Of a stretch of 7,811 nt of DNA, positions 1 through 7,797 are shown in pieces. Source of the stretch: Burkholderiales bacterium (lineage in GTDB: Bacteria; Pseudomonadota; Gammaproteobacteria; Burkholderiales; Burkholderiaceae_C). The translations under genes and the position numbers were made by a program. The DNA lies in assembly GCA_947458895.1 (NCBI GenBank), contig CANHBY010000046.1:1-7811 (forward strand), in the 5' to 3' direction. Positions within the stretch are counted from its first letter, which is position 1, and each line of letters opens with the position of its first letter. The notes beneath the pieces were generated by a model. The model worked only from the letters and a program-made list of their open reading frames with translations. It had not been told where the DNA came from and did no database searches.

Positions 1-2
1 CT

Positions 3-599
3 TCAGAGCGGGTCACCTCGACCGCTGAGGGCATGACCCTGATGCTGGCCGATCGGCCCCTGCGGTTCCTTGACACTCCAGGCCATGCGCGCCACCACCA
101 TTGCGTTTGGGACGAACGCAGCCAAGGCATTTTCACGGGCGACACGCTGGGCCTGTCGTACCGGGAACTGGACACGCCTGTGGGCCCCTATGTTCTGCCC
201 AGCAGCACCCCTGTGCAATTTGATCCCGGTGCCATGAAGCAGTCGGTAGAACGCCTGCTCGCGCTGAAGCCGCAGTGGGCTTACCTCACGCACTTCGGGC
301 GCGTGGGTGAGGTGCCCAGGCTGGGGAAACAACTGCTTTCGCAAATCGACGCCATGGTGGCTTGCGCCCAAGCCGTTGCGGCGCAAACCCTGCAAGGGTC
401 AGCCCGGCAGTCAGCCTTGTGCGAGTCTCTGGCGCAACTTTACGAGACCGAGTTGCGAAGCATGGGCAGCACCCGATCGACCCAAGAGATACGCGAATGC
501 CTCGCGGTGGACATCGAGCTCAATGCCCAAGGCTTGGCGGTTTGGCTAGACACTGCCCCTCACCCACCCAGCGCCGCGATCACCTCGGGCGGCGCCTGA
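3..599 (+). CDS. MBL-fold metallo-hydrolase, C-terminal part (5' end outside window)
   Basis: The reading frame is open from the first bases of the window to a TGA at 597-599, giving at least 198 residues of a protein whose N-terminus lies to the left. The visible part fits the second half of a metallo-beta-lactamase fold. [10 protein letters not shown] segment (visible residues 25-33) carries the metal-binding His that follows the HxHxDH motif. IFTGD (residues 43-47) supplies the bridging Asp, and YLTHFG (residues 94-99) supplies the last His. The diagnostic HxHxDH motif itself should lie upstream and cannot be checked. These folds usually hydrolyse thioesters, lactones or phosphoesters, and the substrate here cannot be told. 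The ATG at 33-35 falls inside the conserved fold, so it is not the start. The last 40 bp overlap the end of the VOC gene on the other strand. The family call is firm and the function is unknown. Confidence 0.85.
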   Translation, partial: SERVTSTAEGMTLMLADRPLRFLDTPGHARHHHCVWDERSQGIFTGDTLGLSYRELDTPVGPYVLPSSTPVQFDPGAMKQSVERLLALKPQWAYLTHFGRVGEVPRLGKQLLSQIDAMVACAQAVAAQTLQGSARQSALCESLAQLYETELRSMGSTRSTQEIRECLAVDIELNAQGLAVWLDTAPHPPSAAITSGGA

Positions 600-1024
600 A
601 CCAACTCAATGAGCACCCCCTCACCCGCCCAGGGGAACTCATCATTGCTCCTGGGGTGGATGAAGCAGATGTCATGCCCTGCCCCCCCCTGCCGAATGCC
701 CCCCGGCGCAAAGCGCACCCCCTGAGCCGTCAGCCACTCCACCGCAACGGCCAAATCATCCACCCACAAGCCAATGTGATTGAGCGGCGTGGCATGCACG
801 GCAGGCTTTTTGTCGGGGTCCAGGGGCTGCATCAGGTCCACCTCCACCTGGAAGGGGCCACGGCCCAGGGTGCAGATGTCCTCATCCACATTTTCACGCT
901 CAGACACAAAGGTGCCGGCAGGCGTCAAGCCCAACAAATCAACCCACAGGCCCCGTAAACGCGATTTGCTGGCGCCGCCAATGGCCACTTGTTGCAGGCC
1001 CAAGATGCGAAAAGGTCGGGTCAT
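560..1024 (-). CDS. VOC-family protein, glyoxalase / methylmalonyl-CoA epimerase-like
   Basis: This 154-residue protein has the two beta-alpha-beta-beta-beta modules of the vicinal oxygen chelate fold: module 1 at about residues 7-65 and module 2 at about 80-145. Metal-ligand candidates at the family positions are Glu61 (FQVEVDL), His83 (LNHIGLWV) and Glu140 (VLIELVQAP). The first ligand, usually His in an HxxI/V segment, is replaced by Gln12 (LQQVAIGG). The ATG overlaps the stop of the carboxylase gene by 4 nt (ATGA at 1024-1021). Only a weak Shine-Dalgarno-like TTGAGC precedes it, so translation is probably coupled and the two genes form one operon. Next to a propionyl-CoA carboxylase alpha subunit, the natural proposal is interconversion of methylmalonyl-CoA epimers. 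The altered ligand leaves lactoylglutathione lyase-like or other VOC activities possible. The VOC fold is certain and the substrate is inferred from context. Confidence 0.88.
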   Translation of the reverse strand: MTRPFRILGLQQVAIGGASKSRLRGLWVDLLGLTPAGTFVSERENVDEDICTLGRGPFQVEVDLMQPLDPDKKPAVHATPLNHIGLWVDDLAVAVEWLTAQGVRFAPGGIRQGGAGHDICFIHPRSNDEFPWAGEGVLIELVQAPPEVIAALGG

Positions 1025-3051
1025 TTGAAGCTCAAAATAGGTTGATCCACGGCCAAACTCTCGCCCCTCACAGCCAGCACCTGGTCGATCACCACCTCGG
1101 TTTCGGCCAGCAGCAAGTTTTCCATTTTCATGGCTTCAATCACGGCGAGTTTCTCGCCAGGCTGTACCGTCTGCCCCGGCTGGACGGCGATTTCGGTCAA
1201 CAACCCCGGCATCGGGGACAACAAAAACTTCGATAGATCGGGCGGCTGCTTGATCGGCATCAGCGCACTCAAGCGAGCAGCCGAAGGTGACAACACACGG
1301 GTATCGACCACCACACCTCGATGAGTCAGCCGGAAATTCAAGCCCATGCGCTCCACCTGCGCACAGAAGGGCTGGCCATTGAATTCACCCTGCACGACCA
1401 ACTGGCGCAAATTGCTGAACAAACGCAGGGTGTGGGTTTGCTCGTTCAGCGTCACGCGAATCAGTTCGCCATCGCTTTGCACATGAACGGGCGTGGCCAG
1501 TGCTGGCCCCGAGGGGCGCAAGCTGAAGACCACAAAAGCGCTGCCAATCTGAAACTCATGACCCGGCAGCTGGCCACTGATACCGGTGGCACGCTCAAGC
1601 AAGCGCCGATGCACCGCCGCAGCCAGGGCCAACATGAAATCCGGCTGGGGGTGGATACCTTCCGCGCTCTGGTAGCCCTGGGGGAAGTATTCAGCAATGA
1701 ATCCGGTGTGAAAGTCTCCCGAGATGAAGCGGGGGTGATTGAGTAACGCCGACTGAAAGGGCAAGTTACTTCGAATGCCCCGAATCGCAAAGGCGTTGAG
1801 CGCCTCTCGCATCCGGGCCAGTGCATCCGACCTGTCGGCCCCATAGGTGATGAGCTTGGCGATCATCGCGTCGTAATGCATCGATATCTCACCGCCCTCG
1901 GCCACGCCGCTGTCGATGCGAACACCAAATTGCCCTGCCTGCTCGTCAGCGGCATGCAAGGTGACGGCAGGCGTCTCGTAGCGAACCAAGCGGCCGGTGC
2001 TGGGTAAAAAATTTCGGGCCGGGTCTTCGGCATTGATACGGCACTCTATGGCCCACCCACGCCGCGCAATGTCAGCCTGCCCAAACGCCAACGGCTCACC
2101 CGCCGCGACGCGAATCATTTGCTCCACCAAATCGATGCCCGTGATGCACTCGGTCACGGGGTGCTCGACCTGAAGCCGCGTGTTCATTTCCAGGAAATAA
2201 AAACTCTTGTCCTGGGCCACCACAAACTCGACCGTTCCAGCCGACTGGTAATCGACGGCACGCGCCAAGGCCACCGCCTGCGCTCCCATGGCCTGCCGGG
2301 TGGGCTCATCCAGAAAGGGGCTGGGCGCTTCTTCAATCACCTTCTGGTGGCGGCGCTGAATCGAGCACTCACGCTCCCACAGAAACACACAATGCCCATG
2401 CGCATCCGCCAGAACCTGAATCTCAATGTGGCGAGGCTCCTTGACGAACTTCTCAATGAACACACGGTCGTCACCAAAGCTGTTGCGCGCTTCGTTGCGG
2501 CAAGCGGCGTAACCCGTCCGCAGCTCGGCGTCATTGAATGCCACCCGCAGCCCCTTGCCCCCACCCCCAGCACTGGCCTTGACCATCACCGGGTAGCCAA
2601 TGGTTTGAGCAATTCGAAGGGCTTCATCCACAGACGCAATCGCCTCGTTATGCCCAGGGATCGTGCTCACCCCTGCAGCCATGGCCAGCCTCTTGGAGGC
2701 GATCTTGTCCCCCATGGCGGCAATGGCCCCGTGCTTCGGGCCGATGAACACCAGCCCCTCTTCCTCCACGCGGCGCGCAAACTCAGCGTTTTCGCTCAAA
2801 AAACCATAACCTGGGTGAATGGCCTGTGCACCACTTTGCTTGGCCGCTTGCAAGATTTTTTCCACCACCAGATAAGACTCACGGCTCGGTGCCGGGCCCA
2901 ACCCAATGGCCTCATCCGCCAGGGTCACGTGTTGCGCATCACGATCAGCATCGGAATACACAGCCACCGTGGCAATGCCCATTTTGCGAGCGGTCTTGAT
3001 GACACGGCATGCAATTTCACCGCGGTTGGCAATCAGGATTTTCTGGAACAT
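1021..3051 (-). CDS. pccA: Propionyl-CoA carboxylase alpha subunit (biotin carboxylase + biotin carrier)
   Basis: This subunit carboxylates its own biotin with ATP and bicarbonate; a beta subunit then passes the carboxyl group to propionyl-CoA to make methylmalonyl-CoA. From [17 protein letters not shown] the protein has 676 residues, normal for the family. The biotin carboxylase domain (about 1-447) has the glycine-rich ATP loop AGGGGKG (161-167), Lys116, Lys158, RRHQK ending at Lys237, and [14 protein letters not shown] with Glu288 and Arg292. A linking domain (about 465-600) follows. The biotinyl domain (about 610-676) has PMPGLL and the biotinylation motif AMKME with Lys642. The [16 protein letters not shown] stretch and the linking domain favour propionyl- over acetyl- or methylcrotonyl-CoA carboxylase. 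The frame stays open upstream to 3348, but that extension crosses an inverted repeat and shows no family similarity. An alternative ATG at 3090 has a better ribosome site (GGCGAG). No beta-subunit gene lies alongside in the window. Confidence 0.92.
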   Translation of the reverse strand: MFQKILIANRGEIACRVIKTARKMGIATVAVYSDADRDAQHVTLADEAIGLGPAPSRESYLVVEKILQAAKQSGAQAIHPGYGFLSENAEFARRVEEEGLVFIGPKHGAIAAMGDKIASKRLAMAAGVSTIPGHNEAIASVDEALRIAQTIGYPVMVKASAGGGGKGLRVAFNDAELRTGYAACRNEARNSFGDDRVFIEKFVKEPRHIEIQVLADAHGHCVFLWERECSIQRRHQKVIEEAPSPFLDEPTRQAMGAQAVALARAVDYQSAGTVEFVVAQDKSFYFLEMNTRLQVEHPVTECITGIDLVEQMIRVAAGEPLAFGQADIARRGWAIECRINAEDPARNFLPSTGRLVRYETPAVTLHAADEQAGQFGVRIDSGVAEGGEISMHYDAMIAKLITYGADRSDALARMREALNAFAIRGIRSNLPFQSALLNHPRFISGDFHTGFIAEYFPQGYQSAEGIHPQPDFMLALAAAVHRRLLERATGISGQLPGHEFQIGSAFVVFSLRPSGPALATPVHVQSDGELIRVTLNEQTHTLRLFSNLRQLVVQGEFNGQPFCAQVERMGLNFRLTHRGVVVDTRVLSPSAARLSALMPIKQPPDLSKFLLSPMPGLLTEIAVQPGQTVQPGEKLAVIEAMKMENLLLAETEVVIDQVLAVRGESLAVDQPILSFK

Positions 3052-3202
3052 AGGCGCCAAGTTAGCGTGAGGGGGAAGGTCAATAGTCATCAGTAGGGTC
3101 TCGCCGGAGTTTAAGTTGGCCGAAGTCACTTGGTATGTACCTGCCTGCGCAGACCGGTAAGACCTCGAACGAACTCCTGGACATTCTCCCCACAAATTGG
3201 GC

Positions 3203-3279
3203 AGTGTCGTGTCAGGGCTGAAATGTCGTTTGATCGCGCCGCCAGCAAGCAAGCGGCATTTGAGCCTTGACACGACACT
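3203..3279. repeat. 77-bp inverted repeat, MITE-like or abutting transposon ends
   Basis: Two 30-nt arms (3203-3232 and 3250-3279) are reverse complements at 26 of 30 positions, starting with 12 perfect bases, AGTGTCGTGTCA. They are separated by a 17-nt GC-rich spacer (3233-3249). The symmetrical ends and short spacer look like a miniature inverted-repeat element, or the two ends of an insertion sequence left after loss of its middle. No clear target-site duplication flanks it (GGC on the left, AGC on the right), and no transposase is present. A rho-independent terminator is less likely, because there is no T-run and the stem is unusually long. It lies in the 296-bp gap between the divergent pccA and mntA genes. 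I see no convincing promoter for either gene in the rest of that gap. Confidence 0.75.
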
Positions 3280-3333
3280 AGCGCGTTGCAGGAATTGGAT
3301 AGACTGTTTGCACCCCCCAACACCGTGCCTTTC

Positions 3334-3340
3334 AAGGAGA
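3334..3340 (+). promoter_or_regulatory. Ribosome binding site of mntA
   Basis: AAGGAGA lies 7 nt ahead of the ATG at 3348. It is a strong Shine-Dalgarno sequence and supports that start codon for the antitoxin gene. Confidence 0.75.
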
Positions 3341-3347
3341 ACTCTCA

Positions 3348-3638
3348 ATGCGCCCCTCGCTTGCCTTGAATACCCACCGTGAAGCCATCCGCGCCATTGC
3401 CCTGCGGCATCGGGTAACCAACGTGCGGGTGTTTGGCTCTGTGGTTCATGGTGACGACACCGATGACAGCGACCTCGACATTCTGGTGGAACCCACCCAA
3501 GAGACCACGATGATGGACATCGCCAAGATTCAGTTAGAACTTTCGCAGTTGCTGCCGGTGGCCGTTGACGTACTCACCCCCAACGGTTTACCAGCCAAGT
3601 TCCGCGACCAAGTGGTTGCCGAGGCACTGGCCGTATGA
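3348..3638 (+). CDS. mntA: MntA-type nucleotidyltransferase antitoxin (MNT domain)
   Basis: This 96-residue minimal nucleotidyltransferase is the length typical of MNT antitoxins. It shows the signature GSX10DXD: Gly30-Ser31 (VFGSVVHG), then Asp42 and Asp44 in SDLDILVE, with a third acidic residue at Asp74 (VAVDVL). All three predicted Mg/ATP-binding carboxylates are therefore present and the enzyme should be active. In characterised HEPN-MNT pairs such as Shewanella oneidensis HepT-MntA, the MNT protein neutralises the HEPN toxin by adding AMP units to a tyrosine of the toxin. The start is supported by AAGGAGA 7 nt upstream. The gene's TGA overlaps the hepT ATG by 4 nt, so the two are co-translated, antitoxin first. 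The protein is cytoplasmic, with no signal peptide or membrane segment. The family call is firm; the antitoxin role follows from the pairing. Confidence 0.92.
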   Translation: MRPSLALNTHREAIRAIALRHRVTNVRVFGSVVHGDDTDDSDLDILVEPTQETTMMDIAKIQLELSQLLPVAVDVLTPNGLPAKFRDQVVAEALAV

Positions 3639-3991
3639 CCAAGGGCGACATCCTGCGTGCCATGGATTCCCTTGGGCACATCGTCGAGGCCATTGACCGC
3701 ATCCACCGCTATGTCGATGACCTCACGGAACTGACATTCCTCGGAGATGAAAAGACGCAGGATGCGGTAGTCCGTAACTTTGAAATCTTGGGTGAAGCCG
3801 CACACAACATTGAGGTGCATCACACCGCATTTGCCGAGGCGAACCCGCAAGTGCCTTGGTTGCTGATGTACACAATGCGTAACCGCGTTGCCCACGGATA
3901 TTTCAAGGTGGACTATGAACTGGTCTGGAAAACCATTCATGGCGATTTACCAGAGCTACGCACTCAAGTTGCCGCATTGATGACCCCATGA
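3635..3991 (+). CDS. hepT: HepT-type HEPN ribonuclease toxin (DUF86 family)
   Basis: This 118-residue, mostly helical protein matches HEPN/DUF86 toxins. The catalytic RX4HXY motif is intact as RNRVAHGY: Arg82, His87 and Tyr89. VRNFEILGEAAHNI (about residues 46-59), a well-conserved helix of the family, precedes it. Family members are metal-independent RNases that dimerise to form the active site. In the studied pairs the Tyr of this motif is the one AMPylated by MntA, so Tyr89 is the predicted modification site. The ATG overlaps the mntA stop by 4 nt, and GAGG (3621-3624) in the mntA end gives a modest ribosome site. The gene converges on hipA, leaving 79 bp between the two stop codons. The protein looks complete. 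The RNA target cannot be inferred from sequence. Confidence 0.92.
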   Translation: MTKGDILRAMDSLGHIVEAIDRIHRYVDDLTELTFLGDEKTQDAVVRNFEILGEAAHNIEVHHTAFAEANPQVPWLLMYTMRNRVAHGYFKVDYELVWKTIHGDLPELRTQVAALMTP

Positions 3992-4030
3992 GCAATTTCG
4001 CATTCCTCCAGACCGAATGGCCACTTTCGA

Positions 4031-4051
4031 TTTGAATGAAATACATTCGAA
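4031..4051. repeat. Short hairpin between convergent hepT and hipA
   Basis: TTTGAATG (4031-4038) and CATTCGAA (4044-4051) can pair over 8 bp with one G-T wobble around a 5-nt AAATA loop. It lies in the 79-bp gap where hepT and hipA transcription meet, so it may help end transcripts from both sides. It lacks the GC-rich stem and U-tract of a classical terminator. A second weak stem, GTCTG (4057-4061) with CAGAC (4072-4076), overlaps the hipA stop codon. Confidence 0.3.
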
Positions 4052-4070
4052 CCAGCGTCTGTAGGGTGAC

Positions 4071-5366
4071 TCAGACAGAGGGCTCGGCGGCTGCGTCATT
4101 TTTGGTGGCGGGGTCAGTGAGCCGCCGAATCGTCAGGGCGCAGCGTTGTTCAATCAAGGTATTGATTTGCTCAACCACCGGATTGCTACCGAAACTGTGT
4201 TCGGGGTCAGACTGGAGCTTGCGCGCCGTTGCTGGCAGTAACTTTGCCAATTCTAGAATGCGCCGTTTGGCTTGAGCCTTGGTGAGACCGACGCCTTGTG
4301 CAAACTGCTCCCAGTGTCGTGCCTGGACTTCGCTGAACTTGTACTTGCTGCCGATTTTCATCGCCATCTTCGGCGTCAGTGTTGGATACACCGCTGTCGA
4401 CAGCGTGTCGTAGAACGGCGCCAAAACGGGGGCCTTGCCTGAGTACAGCAAAGAGAAATTCTTGGCGTGCGCATCATGATTGCCAATCAGCGCATTGAAA
4501 ATCACGCAGTCGAGCAGTCGCAGGACTTGCGGCGCATTGGGGCGCGTCACACTGCGTACCAGATCAAAACACTGCACCAGATCCGGACCACCTTCATTCT
4601 GGTACTTCATTTCGGGCACCACGCCAAGTGCCTGGCCAAAGTCCTCTTGATGAAGCCGTTGCCGCTGCCCTTGGGCATCAACAGTTCGATCGTAGCGCTC
4701 AACCAGCAAGAACAAGCGATTCAAGACCAGGTGAACTTTTGATTTCGCTGGCTTGAGCTGCATGGCCTCAGCCAGCGCCATGCAAAACCCTTCGTTGCTC
4801 ACACTGTCTTGAACCGCGTGGATAGCGGGCTTCAAGATGTGGGAACTGGGCGTGCCATTGAGGGGCAGGCCAATGCGGGCACCATCGAATACCACCGGCA
4901 ATTTGTCTTGAGCACCCGCCAATGAGAGTCGCAAGCCATCTTTGCCCGCGAGCATGGGGCGGCGCGGCAACTCATCCAGGATGGCAACGACCTCCTGGTC
5001 GCTCAGCCATTGAACATCATCGTTGCGGGTTGGCGCAGGCAAAGCTTGCCCCGGCTCAAGGAACGTGACGGCACCGGCGCATTCACCGCCGATGTGGTCC
5101 AGCAGCGCAAAGTCGTTCTGGCCAGAAACCTGGAACTGCTGCGCAATCAGGCGGCGCATCTGCCCTTCGGGTAGAAGACCAGCAAAGAAGGGACGCGTTT
5201 TGCGATCGTCGAATGGCCCCGCTTGCAGGGGCAGCGAGGCGGACAAGGCAACGGCATCTGACTGCTCCAGCCAGCCGCACGAATAGCAAAAATTCAGTCG
5301 TCCATCGGCCAAGGCCAGCGTGCCGACGCGATCGGCAAAAAGCCAGACGTCCAGCTCATGCGCCAT
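4071..5366 (-). CDS. hipA: HipA-type serine/threonine kinase toxin
   Basis: This 431-residue protein is the usual HipA length. The N-terminal subdomain (about 1-105) contains LLPEGQMRRLIA, and the kinase part (about 140-400) follows. The flexible Ser loop LSLAGAQDK has Ser148, matching the autophosphorylated Ser150 of E. coli HipA. Lys179 (HILKP) is the ATP-binding lysine. GNHDAHAKNFS carries the catalytic Asp298 and Asn303, and PFYDT carries the Mg-binding Asp320. All key residues are present, so it should be an active kinase. E. coli HipA phosphorylates glutamyl-tRNA synthetase, but related HipA proteins have other targets and this one's target is unknown. The start was chosen at 5366 because MAHELDVWLFADRVG begins the conserved fold, GAGGG (5375-5379 on the complement) lies 8 nt ahead, and the ATG overlaps the hipB end by 11 nt. 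The open frame up to 5513 merely runs across hipB. Confidence 0.93.
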   Translation of the reverse strand: MAHELDVWLFADRVGTLALADGRLNFCYSCGWLEQSDAVALSASLPLQAGPFDDRKTRPFFAGLLPEGQMRRLIAQQFQVSGQNDFALLDHIGGECAGAVTFLEPGQALPAPTRNDDVQWLSDQEVVAILDELPRRPMLAGKDGLRLSLAGAQDKLPVVFDGARIGLPLNGTPSSHILKPAIHAVQDSVSNEGFCMALAEAMQLKPAKSKVHLVLNRLFLLVERYDRTVDAQGQRQRLHQEDFGQALGVVPEMKYQNEGGPDLVQCFDLVRSVTRPNAPQVLRLLDCVIFNALIGNHDAHAKNFSLLYSGKAPVLAPFYDTLSTAVYPTLTPKMAMKIGSKYKFSEVQARHWEQFAQGVGLTKAQAKRRILELAKLLPATARKLQSDPEHSFGSNPVVEQINTLIEQRCALTIRRLTDPATKNDAAAEPSV

Positions 5367-5616
5367 GGTTGCCGCCCTCTCGTTGATCGCCGGCCACGAC
5401 AGATGGTAAGCCGAACAACTGGATCTCTCCTCCCAGGGCATCAATGACTCGCAGCACGTTTTCCAGTCGCAAGGTGGGCTTGCCTGCTTCAAGGTCAACC
5501 ATGAAGCGCACACCCACCCCAGCCGCCAGCGCCAACTGGGGCTGTGTCAGCCCGAGCTGCTTGCGAGCGGCACGCAGTGCACGCCCCAGTTGTTGAGGTG
5601 ATCGAATGGATGTCAT
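5356..5616 (-). CDS. hipB: HipB-type helix-turn-helix antitoxin and repressor
   Basis: This 86-residue XRE/Cro-type regulator has its helix-turn-helix at about residues 8-62: LGRALRAARKQLGLTQPQLA, then VGVRFMVDLEAGKPT, then LENVLRVIDALGGEI. The last part is the typical HipB dimer strand. HipB proteins bind the operator upstream of hipBA and hold HipA inactive. The three palindromes just upstream are its predicted binding sites. In-frame TGA and TAA codons precede the ATG, so the start is well bounded. The ribosome site is weak, and the predicted leader is only about 20 nt. The 3' end overlaps hipA by 11 nt, which couples translation of antitoxin and toxin. The C-terminal tail after about residue 70 is polar and probably flexible, as is common for this family. 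Confidence 0.92.
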   Translation of the reverse strand: MTSIRSPQQLGRALRAARKQLGLTQPQLALAAGVGVRFMVDLEAGKPTLRLENVLRVIDALGGEIQLFGLPSVVAGDQREGGNHGA

Positions 5617-5627
5617 GGCTGGCTCAA

Positions 5628-5643
5628 TTTTCCGTTCGGGAAA
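5628..5643. promoter_or_regulatory. Predicted HipB operator O1 (nearest hipB)
   Basis: TTTTCCGTTCGGGAAA matches the shared palindrome TTTCCCGATCGGGAAA at 14 of 16 positions and is centred 20 bp upstream of the hipB start codon. It touches the downstream edge of the predicted -10 element and covers the expected transcription start, the position expected of a repressing site. Confidence 0.7.
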
Positions 5644-5671
5644 TTATCAGCCCCAAATGAACGATGCACAA
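5643..5671 (-). promoter_or_regulatory. Predicted hipBA promoter
   Basis: On the complementary strand, GATAAT (5648-5643, five of six consensus bases) follows TTGTGC (5671-5666, three of six) after an optimal 17-nt spacer. Transcription would begin near 5636, leaving a leader of about 20 nt. It sits between operators O1 and O2. Confidence 0.5.
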
Positions 5672-5677
5672 GAGATA

Positions 5678-5693
5678 TTTACCGATCGGGAAT
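5678..5693. promoter_or_regulatory. Predicted HipB operator O2
   Basis: TTTACCGATCGGGAAT matches the palindrome at 14 of 16 positions, with an intact CCGATCGG core. Its centre is exactly 50 bp from that of O1, and it lies just upstream of the predicted -35 element of hipBA. Confidence 0.68.
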
Positions 5694-5727
5694 GTTGCGC
5701 ATGATGAGCCCAAGGATGAGTCACATA

Positions 5728-5743
5728 TCTCCCGATCGGGAAA
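5728..5743. promoter_or_regulatory. Predicted HipB operator O3 (best match)
   Basis: TCTCCCGATCGGGAAA matches the palindrome at 15 of 16 positions, with a perfect 12-bp core TCCCGATCGGGA. Its centre is 50 bp from O2 and 100 bp from O1. It is the strongest copy and the farthest from the gene, which suggests cooperative or looped binding. Confidence 0.68.
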
Positions 5744-5788
5744 TAATTATCGCAGGCGATTCCAAATTTACACCCAGTTATGTAGGGA

Positions 5789-5804
5789 GTCACTCCACCG
5801 GTGA
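5789..5804. repeat. Imperfect copy of the glmS 3' end
   Basis: TCACTCCACCGGTGA (5790-5804) repeats the last bases of glmS, TTACTCCACCGTGA (5892-5905 in the plus-strand view), with one substitution and one extra G; ACTCCACCG is identical. The two copies are about 102 bp apart in the same orientation. The copy also contains an 8-bp palindrome, CACCGGTG (5796-5803), and overlaps GGAGTCACTCC (5786-5796), a separate short inverted repeat. Confidence 0.4.
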
Positions 5805-5891
5805 TTTATGAACGATCTTCCGTGGCTTAAAGCAGATCAACCGCTCACTGTTTCACTAGATGAGCAAAGCTTACAAAGCAGACTAACGAAA

Positions 5892-7751
<1,860 letters not shown>

Positions 7752-7758
7752 GGCGAGG

Positions 7759-7764
7759 CTCCTT
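7759..7764 (-). promoter_or_regulatory. Ribosome binding site of glmS
   Basis: AAGGAG on the complementary strand lies 7 nt ahead of the ATG at 7751. It fixes the MCGIV start, which catalysis also requires, over the upstream ATG at 7799. Confidence 0.8.
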
Positions 7765-7791
7765 GAATGGGGGTTGAGAAAGGATCTCTGG

Positions 7792-7797
7792 ATTATC
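7792..7797 (-). promoter_or_regulatory. Possible -10 element of a glmS promoter
   Basis: GATAAT (complementary strand) matches TATAAT at five of six positions, about 40 nt upstream of the glmS start. The matching -35 would lie beyond the window edge, so this cannot be confirmed. No glmS-type riboswitch would be expected here, since those belong to Gram-positive lineages. Confidence 0.25.

Noticed and set aside
2119..3096. 325-codon open frame on the plus strand opposite pccA
   Set aside because: It is the antisense of a strongly conserved enzyme gene. Long antisense frames are common in high-G+C DNA, and its protein shows no recognisable domain.
3267..3272. TTGACA in the right arm of the 77-bp repeat as a -35 element for mntA
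   Set aside because: No acceptable -10 element lies 16-18 nt downstream on the plus strand.
3126..3335. 69-codon minus-strand frame with a CPIC segment, considered as a zinc-ribbon transposase remnant
   Set aside because: It has only a single cysteine pair, no catalytic motif and no start signal, and half of it is the inverted repeat. It cannot be supported as a gene.
3052..3348. Upstream in-frame extension of pccA by 99 codons
   Set aside because: It runs through the inverted repeat and has no family similarity; the conserved N-terminus [12 protein letters not shown] begins at 3051. The ATG at 3090 is kept only as an alternative.
4044..4055. GGTTCGAAT on the minus strand, resembling a tRNA T-loop or a tRNA-derived attachment core
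   Set aside because: No acceptor stem, anticodon arm or CCA-type 3' end surrounds it. The bases are explained by the short hairpin.
5367..5513. N-terminal extension of hipA
   Set aside because: The extension is hipB read in another frame. HipA similarity and a good ribosome site point to the ATG at 5366.
5780..5891. A Tn7 end next to glmS
   Set aside because: No Tn7-type terminal repeat or 5-bp target duplication is visible near the expected site about 25 bp past the stop codon, and no tns gene is in the window. Only the hot-spot argument remains.
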